Shown here piece after piece: positions 46,322 to 57,822 of a stretch of DNA of 64,000 nucleotides. Source of the DNA: Prostheceraeus crozeri (taxonomy: Eukaryota > Platyhelminthes > Polycladida > Euryleptidae); contig CAJQUW010007240.1 of the NCBI GenBank assembly GCA_907163375.1, positions 620,001 to 684,000 on the forward strand, given 5' to 3'. The translations under genes and the position numbers were made by a program. Position 1 is the first letter of the stretch, and every line of letters starts with the position of its first letter. The notes below the pieces were generated by a model. That model was not told the DNA's origin. It saw only the letters and a list, made by a program, of their open reading frames with translations, and did no database searches.

Positions 46322-48267
46322 TGCTCAACCCTAGTTTGAATTCCGTCTGACCTATATTATTATTTCTGTTGACTCATATGGTCTTTGTATTATTTTGTAT
46401 AATACATCTTCATCCCATGAGTAGCTCCCATAGAAGGGAGTGAAACCGATTGTAACATCATTTGATTTTTCCTTGAGTTTATCTCTAATTATACTTATTT
46501 ACTGGCATATTGGTTATTTGTATTGTTTATATATATGCATGATAAAAAGAATATCAAGATACTTAAATGAATAAGTAGCACCAAGAAGTCCTTCTCTAGA
46601 CTAGACTTTGATTTTAACTCCCTCCTTTAGACCCCCATTTTCACTTTTGATATTTCAAGACAAAATCTGTGATATTCTTGTGCTAAAATGCAGTGTTGCC
46701 ATGTCTCCATGTACATGCTCTACTCAGCGTAAAAGTTGTAGTGGTATTCCATAGACAGAAAGTTGATTTGAATTTCTTAATGACATCTAGTAAAATTTCC
46801 GTTCTCCACATCGCTTGATTTAGGCAAGACCGAAGCATTAGGAATATAGAACTACACGATCATAGAAATTATCATTTTGTATGAATGTGCGTGCATAATC
46901 AATCGTCCGGTGAAAGCAAATTGTGAGATTCAATCTACACAGCCGTAGAAAATTGATTTTCGTGTATAATCAGCAGCCTGAAGATGTTCAGAGCATCAAA
47001 GCATTTTCGTCCTTCTATTGCTTTGACGTTTGTAATTATTTTTACGATAATTTTTCTGTCTTCGCTTCACCATGTCAATTCGATTCGAAATAAGCAGTAT
47101 GCAAAATGAGCATGGGCATATCTTGTGTCCATTGTACTACTATTCTTTCAACACTCAACATACATGAAAACATCAAAAAGTTTTGTCCAACAGCAACTTC
47201 AACAATTTTGTCTCATTATCGTTTTTTATCAATATCAGTTCCCTTCTATGAGAGCCAATTTTGAGCTGTTCTCAATTGGACATTGTCTGATTGCAGTCGT
47301 ATTGCAAGGATTGCGTCATATTATTTTTCATCCACCCCGCATGTCTTGCGATTTTAAAGAGAAACTGAGCTATTTTATTATTTGTTGAATGAGCAATGGA
47401 ATCAAAGGATTAGGCTTTGCGGCCAGTTGCACAGACTTTGTGTGGATAATGTTTAGATCGGATTGAGATCTGATGTCATCTCGTTGTCGAATTTAGAATG
47501 AAATTAGCTGTCAGTCAATCGTCGTCAGAATTATCCTTATTTGAAATATAATTGCGACACATTCACCAAAGCATTATTCACGGTAAGCGTAGCTTTAGCA
47601 ATTCAGCTCGTACTTCTACACAAAGTCTATGGTTGATGACGCATTCAAATTTGCATGAATAGAACTCCCATTTTTAAGAATAGTAATTTGAGAATAGTAA
47701 TAATAAGAATAGAAATCTGCTTGATGTGATAAAATATTTGAGCTAAATGATTTACTGATTCTATTATGTTTAAATTTCATTTATACAAAAGAACGTGTGA
47801 TAAATAGAATGAATAATTAAAGATTCAGCTGCATCCTCAGTTGAAAAATGGGAACAGACCTGAGAGTGAGCTACGCACCGATCCCTATCCTGCATGAAGT
47901 CAATTTTTATATTTTAAAAACGTAAAAATCACTTATTTGTGCGAGCATTTGACATAACAAAACGTGTCCAAGTTTTCAGATCATGAGGCAGAGTCCTACA
48001 TTTCAGCAAATTTGGTTATTTGAATTCCAAAATCCAAGCTCGGATTGGGTCTGCACTATTATGTTTCCTTGGTTTAAGTTGAATCAGGTGATGAAACAAG
48101 TGCATGTGATATCATATAGAATTTTTTTTACAGATGGAGTTACACTTTTTCTTCCCAATACATGAGTTTATGAATTTGTGTGTTCAATCAGGAAGTTAAT
48201 GGTCGAATTATTTTCTCTGAATTAGATTCATAAACAAATCAAGATAGAATGTGATTTTCGTTTTCAG
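46322..48267. other. No gene seen
   Basis: AT-rich intron ending with a good acceptor for the 3' zinc-finger exon. Part of a repeat shared with 25075-25112 lies at about 47822-47862. Confidence 0.45.
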
Positions 48268-48525
48268 CGTATACACACGGGTGAAAAACCATTCAAATGT
48301 GAAGTTTGCAGTCGTGCTTTCCGACAACCCGGCAATTTAACTCGTCACCGCCTCACACACACAACTTTGAAGCCATATGTATGCCCAAGTTGCCACAAAG
48401 CGTTCAACCGAGCATCCAATCTCCACACGCATGTGAAAACACACAATGCATCCACTGGACGTCATTTTGGACTCTCCCGAGTTCATATGAGACCAAGATA
48501 CAATTTTTTCCTGTCAGGTAGGTGA
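48268..48525 (+). CDS. C2H2 zinc-finger transcription factor, 3' exon
   Basis: Starts after TTTTCAG and continues the finger at 23773 in phase 0. RIHTGEKPF supplies the second histidine of finger 1 (H182) and the canonical linker. Fingers 2 (C190, C193, H206, H210) and 3 (C218, C221, H234, H238) follow, with linker THTTLKPY between them. The frame closes at TGA 48523-48525, giving 264 residues in all. Two alternative donors, CAG|GTAGGT (48518) and AG|GTGAGC, sit just before or over the stop, so further exons are possible. The intron between the two coding exons is 24,494 bp. Three fingers would contact roughly 9-10 bp of DNA. Confidence 0.85.
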   Translation, partial: RIHTGEKPFKCEVCSRAFRQPGNLTRHRLTHTTLKPYVCPSCHKAFNRASNLHTHVKTHNASTGRHFGLSRVHMRPRYNFFLSGR

Positions 48526-49500
48526 GCTCTTATTGTACGCATATGTCCTGCTTTTACCAAGGACGGAGTTTTCGGACTAAATCAAACCTTTTATATATAT
48601 TTAAACGGTCCAAACAAGTGCTGAGGTAGACGAAATCTAAGTCAAAATACAAACCAACGCGTGTGAATGTGCAAATGTGAATAATATCATGGCAGAATAT
48701 AGCGAGTCTTGAGTATAGAGACAATGACATTTTTCATTTGTGATTCTCTGAACACTTGAATTTGTGTGGTTTGCTTTAAGGACAGTTTTGATGTCAGTGA
48801 TTACCCAGCCATGACACGTTGGATAGTGGTTGATAGTGAAATGACAAGCTCTTTCAATAGTGATTTTGCAAAGTTATGAATATTTTTGCAAATTGAATTT
48901 TAATTATAAACTGCAAATTGTGAATTCATAAAAAAAATAAAAAAAGTAAAAATTGACAAAAAGTAAATTAAAAAGTTCTAAATGCAAGATGCATTAAATG
49001 AATTATTTTTTAGTTGTGAATTTTTGCAAAACCGCCTCATCTATACAATTTTATTGACATTGTCAGTTATATGTAGCAGCAAGCGCATCAACAGCCGATA
49101 ATGGGTGTTAATAGCATGTGTCAAATACTACTGTTCGGTTCATTGTGTTCGAAGAGGTAATTTCTTTTCTTTTCCTTAGTAGGCCTACTCTTTCAGCATG
49201 TCCCTCTATGCATTCTTTGATAAAGCCACTGCAAAATCAAATTCGAAATCAGCTAATTCAAAAATGCAGATAGAATTTGCAGGCATATTTATCATTCAAA
49301 TTTAGAAATACAACTGCAGGAACAGATGCTAATGCTATTAAGGGTTTAATTCATTTAAGCCCAATTCAAAAACAAATTCAATTTCATCTACAAAATCAGC
49401 TCTTATCTGTGCAAACTCCTCTCAAAACTTAATGGAGGCTGCATTTTATACAACTTGGGGACATTATCATAAAGTCAAGAAATCCCATGTCTCGGGGTCT
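48526..49500. other. Probable 3' UTR/flank of zinc-finger gene
   Basis: No ORF. An A-rich patch with AATAAAA (about 48930-48945) could act as a polyadenylation signal, but this is weak. Confidence 0.3.
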
Positions 49501-49514
49501 TTTAATGACATCGG

Positions 49515-49712
49515 TAATGATGCGCCTCTTAATGATCCAGTAAAAGTCGTCTGTTATCATTGTCAAGTAATACAGAACTTAGGAACATGATGACTACCAA
49601 GTTAATAAAAGACATCAACACCCTTGATTCCTCGACCTCACTTGCCTGACCCAGGAGTCGAACCGAAGTCTGCAATGTAGACGATCTCCCACCACTAGGC
49701 CACACCGACGGT
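49515..49712 (-). mobile_element. tRNA-derived SINE
   Basis: Minus strand: GTCGGTGTGGCCTAGTGGT is a strong pol III A box and GGTTCGACTCC an intact B box about 30 nt on. The arms do not pair as in a true tRNA (acceptor and T stem fail). The body runs to about 49515. Confidence 0.65.
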
Positions 49713-50157
49713 GCAAAACGAATGCTTGAAGTGAAGGCAGAAGTCATCTCCAAGTGATATCGACACTCTACAACTTATTGACTGATTATGCGCTGCTAGT
49801 ATTTTGTCAATTTGAATGATTTTTTGAAATTGAAGCGGGGAAATAAGAATTTAGCATTTGCGATGCGCTACTTGACTAGTTTCTAGAGATTTACAACGTG
49901 TTCAACTTTAATTATTAAATTTTCGCGAGAGCATGCGTTTATCAAGCTGAATGAAACATAGTACAGTAGGCTATTAAAGAATTATTCCATATGTGCATAA
50001 ATAGCTGAGCATAATGACCATATGAAACGAATAAGAATGGAAAAGCAAATGCAGCTAGTGATACATTGCAGTTAGATTTTCAGATGCAAAATATTCTTTG
50101 AATTCTACATCAAATAGTAATTATACAACTCCGGATTAACGCCTGACTCAAGTTTGA

Positions 50158-50637
50158 GTGTTTGTTTGTCGACTTCACTGCTTCCTGGACTCGAAATCTC
50201 GGCACCAACTTGTCGTCTTAATGACGCCGTTACGTCAGCACTTCCCTTCCCGCCCTGCCCGAAGTCTATGGGCTTTGGCGACACTGTTAATCGTCTTCCT
50301 CTCCTTCGAGTGGCAAGGCAGCCTATCCCCCGTGGATGCTATCAAATTGGCCTATTCTCAATATTGGGACATTATCTGCCCCTTCCGCGAAATGTTTTTT
50401 CTTTTCCTCGCACCCTGCATGCAGTTACATCATTTGACGTCAGTGCTCGTTAGCCGTTTAACCCTCACACACAATAGCTTTATCTGTTTCCTTAATTTAA
50501 ATAACTCTAGCGGCAGGTTAACTCATTATATCATTGACTTAACATGCAATCATGTTAACATCCTTTCATTTCAGATGCATAATACACCTCATTGGGTCAC
50601 ATTGATCGGCCGAGGAAGGCACAGTGACATGATATGA
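50158..50637 (+). CDS. Hypothetical ORF with signal-peptide-like start
   Basis: A GC-richer island in AT-rich DNA with an open frame. From an internal Met, MTPLRQHFPSRPARSLWALA is followed by TLLIVFLSFEWQGSLS, which resembles a signal sequence with a cleavable end. The region after it (PVDAIKLAYSQYWDIICPF) is not recognised, and the tail becomes AT-rich non-coding-like. The ORF at 50154 overlaps in another frame. If real, it is probably a first exon; no clear donor is seen. Confidence 0.2.
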   Translation: MFVCRLHCFLDSKSRHQLVVLMTPLRQHFPSRPARSLWALATLLIVFLSFEWQGSLSPVDAIKLAYSQYWDIICPFREMFFLFLAPCMQLHHLTSVLVSRLTLTHNSFICFLNLNNSSGRLTHYIIDLTCNHVNILSFQMHNTPHWVTLIGRGRHSDMI

Positions 50638-50639
50638 TG

Positions 50640-51729
50640 CGACATGGTACAACATGGTGAACTATGTCAACACATATTGGTCAATATCTAAACCGCATTT
50701 ACACAAGGACCGGTAAAACTCGGTGTTTGGACTTTGAGTTTCCGAGACTCGCTATTCAGCAAGTTTCAAATTAATTTTCCTTCTATCAATCCCGGTGAAA
50801 TATTGTCATATTAAAGACAGTGAAATAATGGAATCTACCTCACACATATTCTTTTACGGATGTGTTTCTATAACATTTTCATTGAATTTACTGTACTACC
50901 ATAAATAAATCAAGTTCTTTAGAAGCAAAATTACCTTTGTTCATAAAACGTTGAAGATCACTGGATTCGGATTACGCATGTTACTGCATCATGTAAACAC
51001 ATAAATAAATGTGCCGCCAGAATAGGAGACGCATCACTCATTGTTTTTGCATTTAAAGTTCATGCATATTTCGCTCAAGGACGTTCCTTATTCTTTTTTT
51101 ACTTTGTTTTGTTTATCATATTTGTTCTGATTTCTTTTATTGTTTATTGAGCATACATCATTATCGTTGACAATTCTGCTTTCCTACTAGTTTTTGTTCG
51201 CAGCTAATAATTCAGAATTCAAATGATTTACAAATTTATAGCAAACTGACTCTTCAACACTGTGGTTACACGTATTTGTCCATTGTAGAATACAGATTTT
51301 GCAAGGCTTCGACGAATTTCAATATGCATATAGGGCGCTCTCATTGCATTTTTGCTACCATATTAGAGTTGCTATCATTCTAGAGCCTCCCCTATTCAAG
51401 GGCGACTTTCATTCACAAAAATGAATATGAATTGACTGATTATGAAACAAATTACACGTACAGTTAGCGGAAGTTAACTTTTTTCAGAATAGAACTTTTT
51501 CAATCGATGAAATATAGTCGATTCTACAATGACTGCTTTAATAAGAGTATTTATGGTTCTCATCAATTTTTAATACAATTATAGATACAAGTAAGTTGTT
51601 GTAGATCATTGTTTAATACTCACACAACTTTTGATGCAACTTTCATTTCTTGAGTGGTTGTATGATATCTCCATAGATCTATTAACTTTGACTCTTCGTT
51701 ATTTCAGTTGGATGTATTTCAATATGATA
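50640..51729. other. No gene seen
   Basis: AT-rich non-coding DNA without recognisable elements. Confidence 0.45.
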
Positions 51730-53690
51730 ACCACTAAAATGAGAACTAACCAAAACTCAGAACTAACCATAACTTTGCCGAACTAGCTGCAAACAAGGAA
51801 CTAGCCCTATACTTCAACATTAAAGGCAGATTTATCTTGTCTTATAAAAACGTATTTGCTAAAATAATAAGTCCAATGAAAAAATTGAAAAAGAATCAGA
51901 AGTCTTGAATTTTTAGAATTTAGAATTGATGCAGTTACTCCGAACTGGCCTCAATAACTGAGAACCAGCTAGAATATCAAAGTGTGAATTTATGCTTCAG
52001 ATCAGTGTAAATTAAAACTTCAATCGTAATCACATTTGAAGAAAGACACAAGCAAACGGAAACTTTCCACTGTTTTTTCTTCAATTGTAATTCTATCAGC
52101 GAGAACCAATCAGAAATATTGCGAACTAGCCAAATTATAAAAAATCATGATATATTCCATCTACAGAAGCGTATTTGATAATGCAGTCATCTTGCATCCG
52201 ACGAAATTGTTATTTGAAATTTCGATGAAAACTTCGTGTTTTGAAGCTCATAATTCTTGCTAGTCCCATATTCTGAGAATCACTCAAAATAATAATCTAT
52301 ACGCATAAAAATGCCACACCTAGATGCTAATTAATTATGTGACTGAAAGTCAACATGAAGAAATGTGAAAATAAAATGAAAAAATGCATCTAAATTTCTT
52401 GAATTTTATTGAGGCACCATAACTGTTGCGAACCAGTCCCGAATAGTGCGGAGCACCCAATTAATGAAAACTCACATGCAGTGCTACTGTACGTATACAA
52501 CACAAATTTGATGCATTTCATTTCTTCTATGATAGGAAACAGAAAGAGTATCCCATCAAAAAATTCCGCATTTTCGAATCAATGGAAACTACTGGGGGTC
52601 AGCCCTAATATCTGTCAACTACTCAAAATATGAATCTCTGCATCAAGCGTAACCAGAAAAGTATAAGGTATCTTGTCGAATGCATGTTCACACAAGGAAA
52701 AGCAGAAAATACCTGAATTCCACACACACAGTCATGGCACCAAGCCCAAATTATGAGAACTGCCCGAAATCTAAATCTGAGTTAGCAACTTTATTAAACG
52801 TAATAGAAAATCTTTTTTCATGATATATAGACAAGAAAAGCAAGAAAATTCATTCTATGTAGTCATCTCATCGCAACAAAATGACAGGTTCAGCATATGT
52901 TAACCACACCAAGATGCTGCATCAAAGGATAGAAAATCTTCTGCAGACAACAGAAATAAGCGGTTATTTATCAAAAATTATCTATTTATGGCTTAGAAGT
53001 CAATTGAGGTGAACATGTTCACCATATCATTCATTGCCAGCTTGCAAAGATGTGCATCAAATAAAACATCAATAGAGACTGAGTTATTTTTTTACTAAGA
53101 TGCGTGAAAATCTACTAGAATTGTACTACAGAATGTAGAAGAAAACATGTTAAGAAAGTTTTGTGATATATAATGTAGTTTATTCACAAATTATATCCAA
53201 TTTTTTGCTTAAGGTTTGTTTCATCATCAGGTGTACTCGTATTTGATAACAGCATATCCTACTCGTAAATGCTCCAGCTGAATTTTAATGCATCGGGACA
53301 TGAAACTCACATATGAAACACTTTGAAGTTTGAAAACAGTCCACCTTCAAATTCTATCTTAACAGCGTCAATTCCAAATTAATTTGCATTATTCTAATTA
53401 TTTGCATTGATCTGGAATATTAATTGACACTTTTTAATATTTTGGGTGATTCTCAGTTATTCGGGACAGTTCGGAGTAACTGCATCAATTCTGAATTTCA
53501 AAAAAATCAAGACTTCTGATAATTTTTCAAATTTTTCACTGGAATTATTATTTTAGCAGATACGTTTTTAATGGCAGGATAGGGCTGACTTTAATACTAA
53601 AGCATATCGCTATTTCCCTGTTTTAGGGCTAATTCAGCGAAGTTATGGTTGGCTCTGAGTTTTAGCTAATTCTTATTTGAGTAGTTTCTA
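51730..53690. mobile_element. Fold-back element with about 250-bp inverted arms
   Basis: Arms 51730-51985 and about 53420-53690 are diverged inverted copies (shared AACTCAGAACTAACCATAAC, AATTGATGCAGTTACTCCGA). The interior repeats shorter versions of the arm (GAACTAGC, GAACCAGTCC and similar at about 52100, 52260, 52430, 52740). No ORF. Could be a non-autonomous DNA transposon built from degenerate tandem units. Confidence 0.6.
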
Positions 53691-53796
53691 ATTAGAAAAG
53701 TCATTTCCATTGCTCACTTACAAATGTTGTCAAAAACTCATGTATTGACAGCTGATTCTTCTGAGGTCGTTGACTATAATGTAAAATGTAGAAATT

Positions 53797-53798
<2 letters not shown>

Positions 53799-53881
<83 letters not shown>
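53799..53881. repeat. TA microsatellite
   Basis: About 80 bases of alternating TA with one CA interruption. Confidence 0.95.
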
Positions 53882-53884
<3 letters not shown>

Positions 53885-54680
53885 ATTAAATGCATCCTTT
53901 TAAATATCTCTGAATGATCACTTTTTGATACTTTTCTTGCGACACACTGTGTCAGATGACTGATGAGAAACATTGAGAAATAGCTTATTACAAATCTTGT
54001 TGTTAGACATCTTCGTTTACGTGAAATTGCTATAAATATCTGCTAGCTATTACATTGGACAAGCACTTACCAAAATAATAGCAATTAGAGCAACTTTTAA
54101 GTCTCTGGATGGAGAGCATGCGCTTCCTACTTTTCGGATGGACATATACAAACAGCAGCGTGAAATTCGGTCTGCAAGTTTCATTTGCAAAGCCCTGTTG
54201 ATTTGCCATTAACATGTACATGTAATTGAATTCTGTTGCTGCATTAATTAAGAAAATAGTTAATTTTTTACCAATACAAAATATAATGATATTCTTTTGC
54301 AAATCAGATGTCAAAACCGGAAGAATGTCACAAAAGATAGCGTAAATTTTATACTGTCATCTTCTTGGATTTGTTGAATACAAATAGACTACAAATACAT
54401 GCACTTTGGAAATGTTTAAAAATGTCAGAAAGACAAAAGCCTTTTCATGATAACTATTTGCCTCGTGGATAATATTTCACAAACGCACGGAAATCACAAA
54501 AAATCAAGAAAATCTCAAAGTTCGACATCGAAGTGACTTCTTTTCAATTGACAAAATCATTTCTTTTAGAACTGAATCGATTACATAATGATATAATGAT
54601 CGATTCATTGATCCTAAATCTAAACTGACAATGACTATCCGACATACAGTACTTAATTTCCTGTACATGGCATGTGTGTA
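53882..54680. other. No gene seen
   Basis: Small ORFs on the minus strand (54030-54314, 54504-54695) have no recognisable features. Confidence 0.4.
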
Positions 54681-56419
54681 CGTGGTGTGATCCAAAATGT
54701 CCCGGACTAACCTACTTGCAGATAACCTGTGATAACGAATACTACTTCAGATGTAAATTTAGGTCTTTAAGGCATGAGAAATATGGTCGCCGAAATTTTT
54801 CCGGTCAGTTTTCTATTTTTAAAAGATATTTTTACATTTTAACATGAATTTCTGTATTTTCTGAATTGATCGAGATCCGATTTGTCTTATTGTTATAGTT
54901 AGATTGATTTTGATTTGTACCTTATTTGACGGATATCTTTGCCATGAATATTGCACGTCTTTTGTTAATTGCTTCATGTGTTACGATATCAATCAGTGAA
55001 GTTCATTCAGCACGCATTCATTAAGAAATCCGTGTCAACGATGGTTCTTTGTTCTATCAGTTTTCATGATGGATGTGACAAGCGTGTCTTCAGTCGAATA
55101 TCGCAGTGTGATACGATACCTCCTGATCCGCGGCTTCGCTAATGGTGACATTCTAAAGGAATTAAGCCTGGCATATGGAAGCAAAGCTCCATCGAGAACT
55201 ACTGCTTATTTCTGGATAAGCGAATTTAAACGCGGAAGACAATCTGTGGAGCAAGATTTTTCAACTGTTGGTCGGCCGCAGGAGATTCCGGAAGAGAAAT
55301 CGAGTCAGTGCGATGAAGTGATTACAGCACACAGAAGGATAACCATCCGTGAGTTGTCAAGAGAGTTGCGAATCAGTTATCACTCCTGTCATGACATCAT
55401 CGAAAGACTTGGATATCGCAAACTGGCATCACGTTTCGTACCGAAGTTTCTGTCACCTGAAATGAAGGAGAACAGACTTCTGGCGGCACAGTCAAATTTG
55501 GATCTCCTCGAAATGCACGGAGATCAGTTTCTGAACTGCATCCTTACAGAGGATGAAACACCTTTTAAGTTTGTATCTGCCTCAAAGTAAGCGAGAATCT
55601 GCAGAGTGGCGAAAATCAGGCGAGTCTGCCCCTTTGAAAATGCGATCCGGAACATCACATCGCCGGTCGTTGATGCTGACGGTCTTTTGGAACGCTTCGG
55701 GAATCCAACTGGTTGACTTTGCGGATAAAGGAGTAAGAATCAATAGCGAATATTATTCCAATCTGTTATCTGAAGCGAGGAAGAAAATAAGAAAGCCACG
55801 AAACATTCCCCTCTACTTGCTTCATGACAATGCTCCGATTCACACCTCGCAGGAGACAACCAATGCCTTAACGAGAAACGGATTTCAACTATTGAGCCAT
55901 CCTCCTTATTCACCTGACTTGGCCCCAAGTGACTTCTATCTGTTTAGATTCCTCAAAAAGCATCTTCGTGGACACCATTTTGAATCGCCAGTTGAACTGC
56001 GGGATGCAGTTACTGAGTTTTTTGATTCTTTGACACCGGAATTTTTTCATAAAGCTTTTTGTGAATTGAGACTTCGTTGGCAAAAAGTGACGAATGCTAA
56101 CGGCTCATACATTGAAAAGTAAACTGTTTTCTGGAACAAAACATTTGTTTTCCCGTTAATTATTAGTCAGGTTATTAGTGATAGCTTAACTGTCAAGTTA
56201 ATCTAAATATATTAATTCTAAATCGCTAGAATTTATAGGAAAATCTTGAAATTCAGACAAAAATGTTTGAAAATTTTGAAAAAATAGAAAACTGGCCGGA
56301 AAAATTTCGGCAACCATATTTCTCATGCCTTAAAGACCTAAATTTACATCTGAAGTAGTATTCGTTATCACAGGTTATCTGCAAGTAGGTTAGTCCGGGA
56401 CATTTTGGATCACACCACG
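54681..56419 (+). mobile_element. Mariner transposon with long terminal inverted repeats
   Basis: Ends CGTGGTGTGATCC... at 54681 and the complement to 56419, both bordered by TA. The inverted repeats extend about 140 bp (to about 54820 and from about 56281), far longer than the usual 26-30 bp of mariners. Total 1,739 bp, with one transposase gene carrying a single frameshift. Confidence 0.9.
55066..56122 (+). pseudogene. Mariner transposase with one frameshift
   Basis: The N-terminal frame (55066-55590) has two helix-turn-helix units (SVEYRSVIRYLL... and ITIRELSRELRISYHS) and CILTEDET with the first catalytic D (D163). The frame shifts by one base in the TTTT run at 55563-55566 and continues in the second frame (55553-56122) through LLHDNAPIH and YSPDLAPSDFYLF. 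Exactly 34 residues separate the second and third aspartates, the DD34D signature. It ends NANGSYIEK-stop, a normal mariner C-terminus. One indel is the only lesion seen; such copies may be recently inactivated. Confidence 0.9.
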
Positions 56420-56421
56420 TA

Positions 56422-57780
56422 AGTAGTATATGCGAGGTAGTGCTCATGCGGTGGTGCTCGTGATGGATGGAGGAAACTTTCCTCACATTCACCTACTTTA
56501 CCTAAATAGCTGATCGTTAGTGTAGCTAGAACAATGTAAAGACTTGCAAATGGGCTCGAATTTTCATAGCGGCCCGGCCTTCTCGCTTAGGTCCACTCGG
56601 CTCGCAATTGACATATTTACGAAAATGATAGAGGCTACATGATATACAGCACTATTAAATGTGCACATGCGTTCATGGTTGATTTTTCAGCAAACTGGAT
56701 AAATTTGGGTTGGATTGTAAGATTTTTGTTATATGCTAAGAATGGTGTGCAATATATGATTTTCAATTGTCGATAACCAAACGAAAGGTAAATTCAGTTT
56801 GAACGTTAAACTCATTCAAGTTATTTCAAATTATGAGAGTATAACAATAAAGTGCGTGCAGTCAACATTGTCGATGTATCAGACTATCATTCTAAATTTA
56901 GTTACCGATCAGCATCATAATTTTGAGACTTCAAATTTTTTTAATATATTCTACCATGAGACAAATATTCGAATTCCATAACTTACGATTATGTGGTCGT
57001 ATTATTTTATATTTTGTAATTTTCTTTTTCGCACAATACGTGCGCATGTATGTATTAACTTAAACCTCAACACCAAGTGATTATTCATTACGATATCTCC
57101 GTAGATGAATGCATGAACGAATGACGTTTATGTAATCAAAAGCCTCATTAAAAAATCCCGAGGCACCAGTACAGAAAGTCAGGACAAAAGTAGCTCCAAT
57201 ATAAGAAAAATTAAAAACAAACAAAAACTTTAACAAGAATTTAACACGATTGTTCAATAGATATTCCCAATATGCTCTGACACTTTCATTTTTATATCCT
57301 TTCAATTATAAATGGAAAAAAATTCAGGCTCGGCCCACTTGCGAGTCTATCCGTCTAGCAATCTTCACACAGCGGGAATGTTGCTGTGAAGAGTTATAAG
57401 AATAGTGATTTTTAATTTCATGGACAGTCAAAGGAATGACCTGCGGCTATATACTGTGATATGATATTTCTTGTGAATTTAATGAAGATGATGTTAAAAA
57501 TGTGCAAATTCACAGTGCAAAGTTCAAAGCAGCTTACTTTGAGCAAATAGCACTCCCATAGTAGGAACTTCATTATCGTAAATTACATTACAGTGATTAG
57601 AAAAGTCAATTAAAATGTCAGCATTTGTGTGGACCAGTTCAATTGTTTAATCAAAAAAATTCCGATTCAGATGTTTAACAACAATCTAATGATGAAGCAT
57701 GTATCAATACATAATCACTAAGTCTTGAAAGTTTAACGAACCTGTCCATATATATGTCCAAGTAGCATGTCATATGCGCC
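56422..57780. other. No gene seen
   Basis: AT-rich non-coding DNA; ORF 57081-57305 (minus) is hydrophobic but not recognised. Confidence 0.4.
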
Positions 57781-57792
57781 TGTTTTAAACTC

Positions 57793-57822
57793 TATGAAGA
57801 AGGGTCTGGACCCGAAACGTCG
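57793..57822 (+). ncRNA. Decayed hammerhead motif
   Basis: ATGAAGA, A, GGGTC-TG-GACCC, GAAACGTC: a perfect stem II and a minimal PLE-type stem III, but the first core base is A rather than C, so it is probably inactive. No PLE ORF is beside it. Confidence 0.6.

Larger units (their letters stand above)
23774..48267 (+). other. 24.5-kb phase-0 intron of the zinc-finger gene
   Basis: Bounded by GTAAGT and TTTTCAG. Holds PLE pieces, LINE fragments, a Tc1 element with a nested hAT element, an RLE-type retroelement and inverted repeats, listed separately. Confidence 0.8.

Noticed and set aside
49630-49712. tRNA gene on the minus strand
   Set aside because: Good A and B boxes, but acceptor and T stems do not pair and a SINE body follows.
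53219-53240. CTGATGATGAAAC on the minus strand
   Set aside because: Core and GAAA are adjacent with no stem II; probably a chance match.
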